DNA from: Solicoccozyma terricola
Taxonomy: Eukaryota; Basidiomycota; Tremellomycetes; Filobasidiales; Piskurozymaceae
Reading direction: 5' to 3'
Assembly (NCBI GenBank): GCA_001600875.1
Contig: BCLD01000002.1
Span: 1,501,768 to 1,551,854, forward strand
Length of the DNA: 50,087 nt
How positions within the stretch are numbered: position 1 is the stretch's first letter; each line of letters begins with the position of its first letter. Of this stretch, positions 10,447 through 22,344 are shown in pieces. The position numbers and the translations under genes were made by a program. The notes below the pieces were generated by a model. The model saw only the letters and a program-made list of their open reading frames with translations, made no database searches and was not told the origin of the DNA.

Positions 10447-11573
10447 CTAAATACCTCCAAACTTTTCTATCTCCACCTCTGACTTCTCCATCGGAAGGTT
10501 TTCTCTCCAAGTCGCTACTTTGTCAATGGACACAGCACTACCACCGCACACGATAGCTACGATGGTTTTCTCGCCTTGTCCAGGTATAGCTCGTGGTATG
10601 ATGGAGGGATCATAGAACGGGATGAGTGAAACTCCACATGCTGGTTCGACTAGGACTTGATGATCATCTATCAGGGGGAGGAGAACCGACGGATCAGATG
10701 CGACCATTAGAAAGGACAAGCTTTTCTTGGGAGCACATCAACCAATTTCCTGGTCCCCGAAAACCACCCACTCACTTGCAAACTCTACTACAGCCTCAAC
10801 AGCGATTCGATCATTCGCCACCAAACTAATCACTCCTCCTGGATGTCTCACACAAGCTCTCACAGCCTCCAACGATGGCGTTCTCGCTCCTAAAGACGTA
10901 GCTATGGATGTTATACCAGGTAGAGTCACCGTGATTGGTCGAGGTGGGAAATGAGAATATGAAGCGCGAAGTGATTGATTGAGACAGTTTGCACCGGTTG
11001 TTTCAGCCGCTATTACTGGGACTTTGGGGGCCGGGGGGGGGGGGNGGGAGGAATTTCGTATTTGTTGTTCAGTTTAGTCCGTTGGAAGTGATGTTAAGCC
11101 GCCCAGCCTTTTTGAACTCACTTGTTCCCCATCCTGATTCATCCATACCCTTCAGAAGCCCTGCAATCAACCCACCTCCACCGACACTACACACTATAGC
11201 ATCAGGTTTTGGAATACCTGCAGTACTCAATTGATGTTGAAGTTCCGATATGATAGTTGCATGACCTTTGATAAGAGCTTCACCCTCGAACGGGTGGATA
11301 TAAGCACTGTGACGAAACGATTTAAGCACGCACGAAGAGAGTTCGATAACGTGAGTCTACGGGGATCCGGATTGGTGGGATAAAGGAGATTTGAACAAAA
11401 AAAAAAACACTCAACGCCTTCGGATTCAATGCAACTACCTTTCGTGCAAGTTCATCTGCATCATCCCAAGTCGCACCACCTTGAACGACTTCCGCGTCTA
11501 ATTCGCGAAGACGTTGAACCATGACGGGAGATGTTGAATTTGGGACGAATACGGTACATCTGCGATGACGGGT

Positions 11574-11634
<61 letters not shown>

Positions 11635-12289
11635 GGGGGGGTTAATACGATGATGGTATTCTTGCGGATTTAACAGCGCATCGATGTACTCACTTGAGAC
11701 CGAGTACTCGCGCCGAGTATGCACACGCCAGTCCTTGATTGCAAATCGAGGGATGGAGGGAATAACCTCAGCAAATTCATCGTCGTATACCTAACGAGGA
11801 TTCATTGGGGGTAGACATCTCTCTCTGTCTCTCTCTCTCACCTGCATTTCCACCACTCGAACAAACCAATTCAGTTCCTTGTCCCCGTTTTCTATACTCT
11901 TCTATCGCCTGTGCACCTGTTTGATCGTTTTTGTTTCATTTCATCAATATCCAAACCAACTTTTGTATTATTGCGTGCGGCGTGGACGTGGACGTGGAAG
12001 TGGACGATGAGAACGCGAATCCAAACTGAGTAACTCACCTACGCCCCGAGTCTTGAATGATCCACTAGGCTGTGTATTGTCCAGTTTCAAATATACATTA
12101 CTGAGGATGATCGATCACCACCATCAGTGTACACCTCGCATTCGGCACTGATTTACAATTACCGACTCACTGTCCACTCTTCCGACTGAGGAATGAGGAG
12201 TAGAGAAGCGGCGAGACGATGTGTAATGCGTCTGGTAGGTCCCTGATATGTAGAGTTTCGGGGACTGCGGAGTCTGTTATGGAGCCCAT
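10447..12289 (-). CDS. L-serine/L-threonine dehydratase (PLP-dependent)
   Basis: Fold type II PLP enzyme that deaminates serine to pyruvate or threonine to 2-oxobutyrate, usually cytosolic. The chosen start gives 'MGSITDSAVPETLHIRDL'. Successive exons encode 'NVYLKLDNTQPSGSFKTRGV', whose lysine in SFKTRG forms the Schiff base, then 'TELVCSSGGNA', 'GLACAYSARVLGLK' and 'CTVFVPNSTSPVMVQRL'. They continue with the PLP phosphate-binding Gly-rich loop 'CSVGGGGLIAGLLKG', 'IPVIAAETTGANCLNQSL', 'TSIATSLGARTPS' and 'VEPACGVSL', ending 'EIEKFGGI'. Two introns hold long C runs on the coding strand (plus-strand G at about 11029-11047, with one N, and 11574-11641); the first directly precedes its 3' splice site. 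About eight exons. The exact donor after 'LNPKAL' is uncertain because of an adjoining T run. Confidence 0.92.
11574..11641. repeat. poly(G) run inside a serine dehydratase intron
   Basis: About 67 nt, which is C on the coding strand, within the intron between 'RVLGLK' and 'CTVFVPN'. Confidence 0.9.
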
Positions 12290-12986
12290 TGCTGTGGGAG
12301 TGTGCGGTGTGGAATGGGAATATCCAAGTCTGCCATCCCATGCCATACCATGCCATACCATACCCATCCCATCGACATGCCACGAGGTTGTTCCACCCAA
12401 AAGTCACGTGACCCACAGATTGTATAGGGGGGCATGGAGGGGACGGTGAGCGGATGGTGAGGAGCATACTCTGTGCTGGGCAGACAGGAGAGGCATACAT
12501 AGCTGCAGGCGCATACGGCTTAATACATGGCCAGACGGACAGTGACAGCTGTAGCAACACGTCGAGCAACACGTCGAAGTTCGCTCACTCGATTTGATGA
12601 CCTCGAGGGACACACGCACCCCGAAGGACATTCTCCCTGTCGTGTCGGTCACGGTCGCCGAAGCCAAAAGGAAACGTTCCCAACAAAGGTTCACGGCATA
12701 GCGCTTAGCGGTGAACTGACCGCTTTGATAATCCCTCGACGGAGGGTACTTTGTTTATTTGCACAAGTATTTCTGTTGCAGCTTGCCTCGTTTCGCCTTC
12801 TCTTCGAAGCGGAATTACGACTTGACGTACTGGTAGGCGACAGCAGTTTGATTCTCCCTTCGTATGCGTTTGACAGATGACGTGGCCGAGTGTGACGCGG
12901 AGTTTGGTCAGTCGGTCCGTCCGTCCGTCGGGTCGGGTGAATTCTCCGAGTTTGAACCAACCCTCGATGGGCAAGGATTCCTCATT
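12290..12986. other. intergenic, promoter side of the dehydratase and 3' side of the Saf4-like gene
   Basis: No convincing gene. The early part (about 12325-12375) has short direct repeats built on CCATACCATG/CCATCCC. A CCGT repeat lies near 12917-12930. Confidence 0.4.
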
Positions 12987-14262
12987 CTACCCATCGTCGC
13001 TATCATAATCCACGAGTCCCATCGACTTGATATTCGGTGCAACCATCTTCCGCGGCTGAACTATCGAGATCTTCCCTTTACCGTATTCTCGTGTTGATGT
13101 CGCACCAGCTTCACCACTACCCCATATATCCAATCGCTTCATCGTATTCGCTCTTGCTATTATTGCTAATTCCTCCGTCCTGCTCCCTCCTCCGCCTCCT
13201 CCTCCTCCTCCTCCACTTTTTCTTTTACCTTCCCTTCGACTCTGTCCTGCCATCCATTCATCACGTCCTTCCCCTTCAACAACAGGCATTAATTCCACTC
13301 CTAACCCTATCCTCTTCCTAATCTCCTCATCCCTTTGTCGTTCCTCCCCATCCGCTTTCTTCATCGTACGGAATCTAGCTCGTGCATGTTGGGATAACGT
13401 ATAAGGATCACTCGAATGTCGATGAGAGAGTTGAGTTAATTGTGTGAGTCGTTCGGCTTTGGTGAAAGCTGTGGTTTTTTGAATGATCGTTTTTTCAAGA
13501 TGAGCGAATGCATCTGTAGGTGTCTCTGAGGATGGTGGTGCTTCGGTGTCTGCGTTGTAAGCGAGAGGGTGGGGGAGGGGGAAGGGGGGGGGAGGAGGAA
13601 TTGAAATCAGGATGACCGCGAGATTGATTGCTGAGACGTGCATTCACATACCAAACACGGGATGACCACCATTCTCTTCGGGATTCCAATCCGACGCCTG
13701 GGCACGAGCTCCTTCTTCGACTACGTAACGAGCATTCTAGCGAGCGGACAATGAAAGGGGTTGGACGTTGTACCGGTTAGACCGTTCCTAGTCCATGGCT
13801 TTTCACAAACGAGCCCCCCCCCCCCCCCCCCTCTCTCCCGGCTTACCTTTGGATCTGTCCTAATCTCGAACCATCCAGAGCATAGATGACATTTACACCT
13901 AAATGCAAAGATCGGTGTGGAATAATAATTGCCTACTTTCCTCTTCTGGGCGTTGTATCGTACGCCAGCGCCGATGTGTGCCTATGAGCCAGCAGTCAGG
14001 AGGAAGAACCAAGGGTAATCAATATCGGTTCTGGCGCGGCAAGGGAGGTAGGGAGGGAGGTAGGAAGGGTACGGTTCTCCATCACACCCACATTACAAGT
14101 CCCACACCATATATTATACGGTAATTCGAATCTAACGACGAGGATCCCCTTGTCGATGTCCTTTGCACGTTTACCGAGTGCATGGACGCCACGATAGTCG
14201 TTGAGCGTCTGTGTTTTTTGAGGATCAAAGTCCGGGGGATAGTATTTGTTGAAGCCTTGCAT
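12987..14262 (-). CDS. Saf4/CCDC130-type (CWC16 family) pre-mRNA splicing factor
   Basis: The start 'MQGFNKYYPPDFDPQK' is the hallmark N-terminus of the Saf4/CCDC130 branch of the Yju2/CWC16 family. It is followed by 'RGVHALGKRAKDIDKGILVVRFELPYNIWCGTCN', the next exon 'HIGAGVRYNAQKRKVGNYYS', and 'FRCKCHLCSGWFEIRTDPK'. The four cysteines of the two CxxC pairs are the expected zinc ligands. Exon 3 gives 'ARYVVEEGA'. The last exon is a charged tail with a Gly-run, ending 'LVDYDSDDG'. Four exons. Intron 2 has a G run in the sense strand just after its donor (plus C at about 13807-13831); intron 3 has a shorter C run. Acts in the nucleus as a spliceosome-associated protein. Confidence 0.93.
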
Positions 14263-14440
14263 GGTTGGGGATGAGTGGTGCGGTCGGTGACGGGGGGATG
14301 GATGGATGGAGGCATGGATGGATGCGATGACAAGAGGAGGAGGAGGTCGATGACAAGTTGGAATTGAATCACGTGATATTTAACATTTGGGTGGCGAATA
14401 ATCCGGAGGCAACCATCTATACAGGGTTGTATGATTTCTC

Positions 14441-16100
14441 TCATGACCCATTCCTCTCCAACGCTTTAACCACCCCGTATGATGCAGCAGCAGCAGCCGT
14501 ACCTGTGGGGAGATCACCATCTCTCAAGTTTCAGCTACATGCATGGCAAACTACATCGGTCATCAACAACTACTCACCGACTGCTAATGTAGACACCGCC
14601 CCCCAAATCAAACCACCGACGCCAGTGGCTGCGCCCTGTACACCGTGAGGATCTTGTGTCAGACTTGCACGCCGATGCGGGTAAATCACCCGCCACCCCA
14701 CCTCCCTCGTATCAAACTCACGGTGAACCATGACTTTGCCACACCGAATATGAGGAGGATGATGCCGGTTGCGAGCTTGCGAGCGAAACCCACAGTTCAG
14801 TCTCTCATATACACCGTCTCCCTCTTCGCGCCACCATACCCCACCTCCCTTCAACTCACAATTGACCAATACAACCCATGTAAAGCATCCGATACACATA
14901 AATACGGAATGATAGGAATTAAACCACCGATGAAATAACTAAATCCAATCGTGAACGCCGATATGAATAATCTCTTTGATGGAACTTCTTCCATACCTTC
15001 TCCAAACTTTAAAAGAAAAGCTGATGTACCTCGTGTTGGTACTTTCGGTTTAGATACGAGTCCTAATCGTGATCTCCATGATATCTTGTTGGACTCCACC
15101 ACCAACCCAGGAGTAGGAGTAACCCTCACCCCCTTCTCAACACCTTGAACCTCATCCGGTTTCATAACCACACCTTCCTTCCCTTCTTCGTCCCTCTGAG
15201 CAATCTCAAGACTTCTAGCAACGAGTTTAGATACACCTTGATTAACACCGATAGGACCTAGAACACCATGTATTTCTCGATCGATCTCGGAAGCGCATGC
15301 AATTTCAAGTCGAGATGTGAGGGGGGGGGGGGGGGGTCGGAATATGTCTTGTTCTCCTTTAGCTGGGGGGGGGGGGGGGGAGGGGATGGTTGCGTGGTGG
15401 GGTGGGCCGCGGGGGGGGGGGGGGGNNNNNNNNNNNNNNNNNNNNNNNNNNNNNNNNNNNNNNNNNNNNNNNNNNNNNNNNNNNNNNNNNNNNNNNNNNN
15501 NNNNNNNNNNNNNNNNNNNNNNNNNNNNNNNNNNNNNNNNNNNNNNNNNNNNNNNNNNNNNNNNNNNNNNNNNNNNNNNNNNNNNNNNNNNNNNNNNNNN
15601 NNNNNNNNNNNNNNNNNNNNNNNNNNNNNNNNNNNNNNNNNNNNNNNNNNNNNNNNNNNNNNNNNNNNNNNNNNNNNNNNNNNNNNNNNNNNNNNNNNNN
15701 NNNNNNNNNNNNNNNNNNNNNNNNNNNNNNNNNNNNNNNNNNNNNNNNNNCCTTGATAAACCAATCGAGAACTACCCAATGATGAAAGTCCAGCTGTTAA
15801 TGCGAATGGAACCATTAAACCGTCGCTTAATCCGATGATTCTGGAGGGTGGGTGGGAAGGAGGGGCGGGGGGGGGGGGGGGAAGGGAGGCATAAAAGCGA
15901 AAGTGCCATGTTAAACATTCCATTTATTCTCCAGACTGAGGGGACAACGGATGGGATGCTTACATATCCCTAACTAGATCATGATTTACTAGATTCCTCT
16001 CTGATTCAACTTGATCTTTACAACAAACCTCTCTCTTTTCACTTTTCTTAGTAAATCCATTGGCGGTATTCGAAGACGACGACGACGAACGTTGTTGCAT
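14441..16100 (-). CDS. CCC1: Ccc1/VIT1-type vacuolar iron (manganese) transporter, interrupted by a sequence gap
   Basis: The chosen ATG follows an in-frame stop and gives 'MQQRSSSSSSNTANGFTKKS'. A cytosolic N-terminus is followed by the signature first membrane segment 'IIIGLSDGLMVPFALTAGLSS'. The gap (15426-15750) hides part of the next segments. After it come 'AKGEQDIF', 'REIHGVLGPIGVNQG', the helical metal-binding region, and 'SAFTIGFSYFIGGLIPIIPYL'. Then come 'TGIILLIFGVAKSWFT' and 'GAATGVGGLIWGAVSTLAVG', with the tail 'YGVVKALERNGS'. The family moves Fe2+/Mn2+ into the vacuole. A 16-nt C run in the coding strand (plus G 15321-15336) stays in frame as five prolines between 'IFR' and 'LTSRLEIACA', which is odd. 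It is divergent from the Sec2-domain gene, with 865 bp between the starts. Confidence 0.88.
15426..15750. other. assembly gap (325 N)
   Basis: Unsequenced stretch inside the Ccc1-like gene. Its left edge is a poly(G) run (about 15411-15425), and two further G runs lie within 110 bp. Confidence 0.98.
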
Positions 16101-16965
16101 CACATTTCTCTAATAGGTTATCTGTCGATGAATCGGGTTGAAGGAGTTGACAACATGTTATGTCTCCTGTTCGAGGTTCAGTTGTTGGTGTGGTGGTGGC
16201 GGTAGTAGCACTCTCTGCATTGGGTCCCTCGACAACCCATACCGGAGTACCTGATGAAGTGACTTGACGAGGTGGTAGACGATTTGTTTGTCCTGATGAT
16301 GAAAGGACGGAAGGAGTGGTGTGGGGGTGGGATGTGTTGCACTGACATGGCACTGGAGACATAGTGGAGATGGGTGGAGAGGTGGGTGGGTGGGTGGTGG
16401 GTGTTGTGGTGTAGTGGTGTAGTGGTGTAGTGGTAGATGGATGGAAATGATATGGAAAACGGCGGTATGATGTTCTGTGTGCTCCCCTGACCGTACTCAA
16501 CACCACCCCCTCCCCTCCCCTCCCATCTCATATATATATATACACACCTCGCTGTCCACCCTGTGATGCAAGTCGACCAGGCATGTGAGTCGGTGAGCAG
16601 GGATTGGATCGATCGTTCGGAGTTTGGAGAGATAAAGGTCCCCAGCCGCCACCGCCACTGCCACCGCCACCGACAGCGATCCAATCACAGTCGATGTATT
16701 ACAAACGGGGTGGAGGGGAGGGTGGAGGGTGGAGGCGGTGGCGGTGGCGACGGCGAGGGTGACGAGGGTGGCGAGGGTGGCGAATATGACGTGTCACTGG
16801 CTCCCCCAATTACGTCATCCAATCCGCGGATTGCACTGAATTACCCGAGATGACGTCGGGAGGTTGGTTGGTGGTGAAGAGGGGAGAGCTTGGTTTGTTG
16901 AGCGATCGTCTACTCGCTTCGAGGTCACTTCGAGGTCACTGCCAGGTCGTCACTCGCAACGAACG
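16101..16965. promoter_or_regulatory. divergent intergenic region between the Ccc1-like and Sec2-domain genes
   Basis: It holds the promoters of both genes. Visible simple repeats are GTAGTGGT units (about 16405-16435), a TATATATATA tract (about 16531-16541) and CCGCCAC/GGCGGTGGC repeats (about 16645-16790). I found no gene I would defend. The frames seen here are low-complexity (His/Thr/Pro). Confidence 0.4.
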
Positions 16966-17836
16966 ATGGAGCATGGTAGCATGGAAACTAATCCACATCC
17001 TCCAATAACCGTCGTCTCACCTGCCACTCCCTCTCTCCCTCCCATCCCTTCGAAATCAGGAGATCAACATTCATCTCCGACTTCTCCAACGTCTCAGAGT
17101 TTCTTCAATACTTCAACGTCGGGTCCCATTGATACTCCACAATCTCCAACAAGTCAGGCACCACCACCACCACCACCTGCTACTTCCATCGCACCATCCA
17201 ATACAACATCACACGCACAACCCCCACCTCCTTCATCCACATCCACAACAAACCCACCCACATCACCTGGCAAATCATGTCCGACATGTCATCGACCACT
17301 CTCTACAACTTCGCTCACTCCAACTCTTCTCCCTCCATTCGAACATTTCCCATCAACATCTCCATTCCACACTACACATCCAACAACACATGGTAGTGCA
17401 CATACACATGGTGTTCCAAGCCCGTTATCTCCAGCTCGCGTACGTGCGAATTCAATCGTTTCCCAGATTAGCAGAAGGGGTAGTTTGGTCACATCGGCTA
17501 CCAAGTCTGAATGGGGGGTTTTACGTGCGAGGTTGGAGAAGTTGGAAAGGTCGGGTGGTAGTGGTGGTGGTGCGGGGGATGTTCATGATAAAGAGAGGGA
17601 GAGGGAGAAGAAGGAGAGGAAGGAGGGTGGGTTAGGAGGGGTGAAGGATGAGAAGGAGGTACATGGGGATGGTGTTGGAAAGGGGAAAGGAGGGATAGGA
17701 ACGGGGACAGGGACGGTAGGGGATGCCGAGATGTCGAAAGAGGAACTGAAGGATGCGTTGATAAAAGTGTTGAATGAGGTGGAGAACTTGGTGAGTGGGA
17801 ACCGGGGCAATTATTACGGGGTGTTGGTGGTGGTGG

Positions 17837-17875
<39 letters not shown>

Positions 17876-19490
17876 GGGCCGTGAGAGGATGAGGATGGGT
17901 GGTGGAAATAGTGCTGATTGACCTTCATTTTCCGCCATCTTTCCTTGGCTTTTGACACTTACGCCATTTTGTCCAACGATGGATTTGGATTTCTCATCCG
18001 GTCGCCCGTTCATCGATTAATCCGTATCACACCCCCTTCGTCACCCAGTCCTTTCGCCACGACACCCTCCTCTCAACCCAACTCGATCTCGAAAACGCAC
18101 TCAAAATCGCACGTTCGAATTTGACAATGGCTGAAGCTAATTCAGAGATGTTGGAAGAGGCTTTGAGGAGAGGTGGGGATGGGTTTGCAGGAAGGATGGC
18201 ACCGTTGCCGAAGCAGAGTGTGGCGGTGACTTCTGCGTCGACGCCGGCCCCTACGTCGAAAGGGGAGGAGAAGAAAAAGAGTGAGGTGACGAGTCCGAAA
18301 GCGGCGGTGGGAGGTAATAAGGCACCGGCGGTGGCGCAAACGCAGACTCCGAAGACGACGACGAATGAAGAAAAGAAGAGTGAGGTTGCGGGTCCAACAT
18401 CGGCGGTTGGAGGTAGCAAGTTACCGGCGGTGACGCAAACACAGACTCCCAAGACGACGACGACAACTCCCGTGACAACACCCGCAACCAGTCACGATCG
18501 GCCGGTGCTTACTAGACGACGAAGCGGTTCCGAGACCACGATCAAAGCAACTCCCATCCCGGTCCGACCTGGTGTGGAAAGATCGAATACTGTATCAGCG
18601 AACAACGTCGTTTCTTCCGGGTCCGCATCATCACCCGGCAGCTCACTCGGTAGTTTCTTCCGACGTTCGATGGAAAAAAGACCGACAGGGTTGAACCTAT
18701 CCGACATCGCGAAGGATTTCTCAGCTTCGTTACCTAGTCCATCAGCTGAAACGAGGAATCAATGGTTATCCCAACTAGGAATGGCACTCGATGGTGGGTC
18801 AACGCCGAATCTGTCAACATCCTCTACCAAATCGCCACCCACAAAGTCCGCCGCACCCGTACCAATACGAGACACGGGATCGTCTGCTCCATCAAGATCA
18901 TCATCCCCAGCACCCTCACCCGCGCCCCCTTCCGCCTCTCAGCAATACGAAATCTATCGTCTGAGACAGACCTTGTCCTCGACGCAAACACAACTCTCCA
19001 AACTCCAACTCGAACTCTCCGCCTCTCAAAAAGCAAAGACAAACCTCGAAGAAGAACTCGAGTCACTCTCACAAGAGCTGTTCGAGGAGGCTAACAAGAT
19101 GGTAGCTGAGGAGAGAAAGAAGTGTGTCGAACTGGAGACAGAGGTCAAGGATGTGAAACGGGAGATGGAGGCGATGAAGACAACGATGAAGGTGTTGGAG
19201 GAGGACAGGGTGGGCAGATTACCAAAGATCGGGATCGCAGGGCAGGGAGATGCGACGGAAATCTTGGCGGAGCAACAAACGAGTGACGAAGCCGGGGGCG
19301 GAGGTGAAGAGGGAGAAGTGAAGCGTGGTACGACGCCCTGTGAGTGGAAATAAAAAGGTAACCTGACATGGACTGAGGAGGCTGAAGAGACACCTGCCAC
19401 CTCTTCTTAGCACCGGTAGCTACAGTCCCAGCAGAAACTAATCTCGAGGAGCTAATGAAGCGAATGGAGGCTGATTTTGGGAAACTTTAG
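16966..19490 (+). CDS. Sec2p-domain protein, probable Rab guanine-nucleotide exchange factor
   Basis: Three exons: 16966-17790, 18049-19339 and 19411-19490. Exon 1 encodes a Pro/Ser/Thr-rich N-terminus with 'CPTCHRPL', ending in 'ELKDALIKVLNEVENL'. Exon 2 opens 'SFRHDTLLSTQLDLENALK' as coiled coil, then has a long disordered stretch. The diagnostic coiled coil near its end, 'NLEEELESLSQELFEEANKM' continuing 'VAEERKKCVE', is the Sec2 domain. In the family it catalyses GDP release from Sec4/Rab8 and promotes exocytic vesicle transport. The short last exon gives 'TNLEELMKRMEADFGKL'. An in-frame ATG at 16864 could add 34 residues; I prefer 16966 for length and context. Intron 1 contains a sense-strand G run (about 17840-17873). 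Confidence 0.8.
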
Positions 19491-20025
19491 CGGGAAGGGA
19501 CCCATGTTGACTTCCTGAGTGCAGACGACTTTCGTAGGCGGCGAATCGAATTCTCGGATAGCGTTGGTCCATGACATCTTTCCAGGACTAGGTTGAAGGA
19601 CAGGAACAGGGCGTAGGCGGTCGTCGAGACGTCATGGATTCGGAACATTTTGAATTGCGTGGACATTCATTCAGGCATTGCAATTGTCGTGCGCGGTCGG
19701 TCTGGATGTAGCGGAACAGTGAGGGCTTTATAATCTCTATCTCGTTCTCTTTCTCTCTGTGGAGAAAGCGTGCTGCGCCAATGGAATCTGAACACGAGTC
19801 TCGTTGTATCGGTTGTGTATTATTATAATCGGCTGTGAAGAAATAATGAGGTGGTTGCGCAGGTGAGAACGAGAACCGATGAATATGAATCTGTACACCA
19901 AACACAAACTCGAAGCACTCCCAAATCGCACGAGATCGTCCAGTATCGCCACGGCAACACAATTATAACCAGAGAAAATGTCCGTATCCAACCTTATTCC
20001 GTCTCAGAGTTGCAAGCCGTCTCGC
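19491..20025. other. convergent intergenic region
   Basis: This is the shared 3' flank of the Sec2-domain gene (plus) and the lectin gene (minus). No supported gene. Confidence 0.4.
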
Positions 20026-21585
20026 CTACGTCTGAGTTCCGGTAGTCCAGAGCTGCAGGAGGTTATGAGTGACGGAATCAGCGATGATCTCTCTCATACC
20101 TCGCAACAACCCGGCTGTCTTTCTCTCTCACCTGCTGTGGGTCACCACCGGAGCACTGCCATGTCTGCACGGTGAAACCGTCCTCCTTCTTGAGGTCTAG
20201 GCATTGATCTGCAGTTGCAGGATCAGCATCACATGATGTAAAAGAGGTCGACTTGAGAGCGAGACATCACTCACTTCCACCGGTAATTGCGATGTGATTA
20301 TCGTTGGTATAGTACCAAGTCTGCTGGAAGAGACCCGGGAAGCTGTACGGTTCCCTTTTATCTCAACAAACGGGGACCCATCTCGACATTCAGAATACCT
20401 GTGCCAAGGACTCACCACGTCCACAACTTGGCTTGAATTCCATTCCCGGGATTACTACCTGCGTCAAGACATAAATTCGTACCATGAAGCTTGACTTGCC
20501 CTGATCCACGTTGAATGTCAAACAGCTGAAGTTGAGAAAAGGCGTCGGATTGGCGAAGACAAATGCCTCTGTGAGAAGCACGCATCATTAGTGAGTGATT
20601 CTCAAAGAACCACATTGACGAGCCCCACGATCGCTACGACTCACTCGACCAACAGCGTTCCATCACCCGCTGCACGAACGCTAGGTGTCAAACACCTGCT
20701 GGAATTCCCGTTCCAATTGATTTGAAGACCGGTAGTTGGAGGAGGAGGAATGGGTGCAGTGAGCCATGTTTGTGAGTTGACGTTACCGGTACCGCACTGC
20801 GCACAGTCAAACTCGTCATCAGTCTCCATCGACGGGATTCTTCAGTTGTATTGCACCGTGATTTGGAACTCACAACTTCAGTGCCTGGCGCACATCCACC
20901 CAACCCACATCCACCACCAGTTGCATCGAGACATTGTGTTCCGCCTGTGATTGCGATGTGCTGATCGGGAGTGTAGTACCAGCTGGAGAATAAAAAATTG
21001 CTTTCGTCAGCAAGGAGGTGCGCGGATGATGAGGTAAAGCGAGCGTAGCCTACTTTTGTTGAGGGACACCTGGGAAGCAAGTGTACAACTTGCTTGGACC
21101 TCCACTGTGTGGGTCTGATGTCCATGCGCATCTAAGTCAGTCTTCCCCTCTCCCTCCTCTTCGAACACATAGTACCCCTAATCATCGACTCACTCAAACC
21201 TGCATCCAAGCAGAAGTTGGTCCCACTCAAGGTGATTCCATCCGCATTCTCCCCCGGAGCGATCTCCCATGCACCCCACCATGTGACGGTGGTATCGCAC
21301 GGGATGAAAAAGAGGTAGACATCGTTCGCTGGAGTTTCAGTTGTTCCCAGGCACTATCAGGTAGTTGATAGAAGGATATGTAAGGGGAATGTGACGGTGA
21401 TGAAGAAGAAGACGATCACACACAAGAGTAGGCTGCCCGGATGCTTTGAGGAATACAGATGTGGAACCGAATCCAGGAGCGAGACCTCGTTTGCTGATCT
21501 CGGATGTGATGGGAGATGTGTTGACGTGCGGAATAGCGTGGGTGGTAGCTAGCAAGCCGAGGGATAGAAGTAGGGTTGTCAACAT
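20026..21585 (-). CDS. secreted ricin-B-type (beta-trefoil) lectin domain protein
   Basis: The start gives a signal peptide 'MLTTLLLSLGLLATTHAIPH'. A 'SKRG' site about 30 residues in resembles a Kex2 cleavage site. About eight exons encode two similar halves. The first half has 'TWWGAWEIAPGENADGITLS', 'GTNFCLDAG', 'GGPSKLYTCFPG', 'YYTPDQHIAITGGTQCLDA' and 'CAPGT'. The second half has 'LQINWNGNSSRCLTP' and 'FNVDQGQVKLHGTNLCLDAG' (partly split by introns), 'AKLW', 'WYYTNDNHIAITGG', 'QCLDLKKEDGFTVQTWQCSG' and 'LWTTGTQT' at the end. The recurring 'CLDAG', 'IAITGG.QCLD' and 'QTWQC' match the QxW-type repeats of ricin-B beta-trefoils. It should be secreted and bind sugars. No catalytic domain is present, so nothing suggests a toxin chain. 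Confidence 0.82.
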
Positions 21586-22164
21586 GTTGAAGATTGTTAT
21601 GGTGTTGTTGTACTTTGTAGTTGGAAAGAACCGCAAAGTCCCCCTTCCTTTTGCCTTTTGCCTTTTTTTTTAACGCCGTCTGCCATGTTTGCTCGCCATG
21701 GTACCGACACCGCCTTGCTTCGCTGCGGCATCCCCCTGCTGTCCCCCTGCATCGTCAGCTGCCTGCCCCTCATCCTCATCCTCGTCCTCGTCCTCGTCAT
21801 GTGTCTCAGGCTGGATTGTCCGCTCCGTGCCTGGCGAGAGTCACGTGGCGTCACGTGGCAACTTGTGGCCGTGGCAACTGAAACATCATACTGTCTGGCA
21901 TGTGACACCGGTAATTGCATGTGACAATGTAATTGCAGCCTCACCTCATTTTAGGGCCATTCAAGAGAAACTCAGCATAGAAGGGCCGGAAACTGGACCC
22001 GTCCAGGGAATGAGGCGAGGGACCGCATTTAGTGGCAAACACCTGAACGCGGGACGATTGACAGATATCTGCCAGTTGTCAAACCGTTTGTACGAGTGCT
22101 AGTGAAGCGCAACTGTATACAGGCCGTCTCTATGTTATTGGTTTTAAGCTGACAGTTTGATCAA
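21586..22164. other. upstream region of the lectin gene
   Basis: It holds the lectin promoter. A CCTCATCCTCATCCTCGTCC-type repeat lies at about 21767-21800. No gene supported. Confidence 0.35.
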
Positions 22165-22344
22165 ACCTTCTTGCCCTGATGCGCATTCTATGACAAGGTC
22201 CTGGTCCTTGATCAAGGCAAAATGGCTGAATTTGCCCCTCTTCTTGACCTGTACGACAAGGAGGATTCGCTCTTCAGAGGAATGTGCGATGCTGCAAGGT
22301 TGAGTAAGGAGCAGATTGCGAAGATCACGAAGTCCAAGGTGTAG
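22165..22344 (+). pseudogene. C-terminal tail of an ABCC/MRP-type ABC transporter (gene fragment)
   Basis: The frame reads 'FYDKVLVLDQGKMAEFAPLL' followed by 'YDKEDSLFRGMCDAARLSKE' and ends 'QIAKITKSKV'. This is the end of the second nucleotide-binding domain of fungal ABCC transporters, starting just after the H-loop region ('..DYDKILVLDAG' in intact genes). A stop codon lies directly upstream in frame. I see no Walker A, signature or Walker B motif in the preceding 600 bp. The piece is therefore an orphan remnant from deletion or partial duplication. Confidence 0.75.

Noticed and set aside
15258..15923. Long open frames running through the N gap
   Set aside because: Ns contain no stops, so openness there is meaningless; the Ccc1 exons around the gap explain the real coding content.
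17129..17635. His-rich open frame inside the Sec2-domain gene
   Set aside because: It is a shadow of the Pro/Thr-rich exon 1 in another frame; the Sec2 reading frame continues across properly spliced exons.
20026..21585. Idea that the ricin-B-type gene is a toxin
   Set aside because: Only lectin (sugar-binding) repeats are visible; there is no catalytic chain or other toxic domain.
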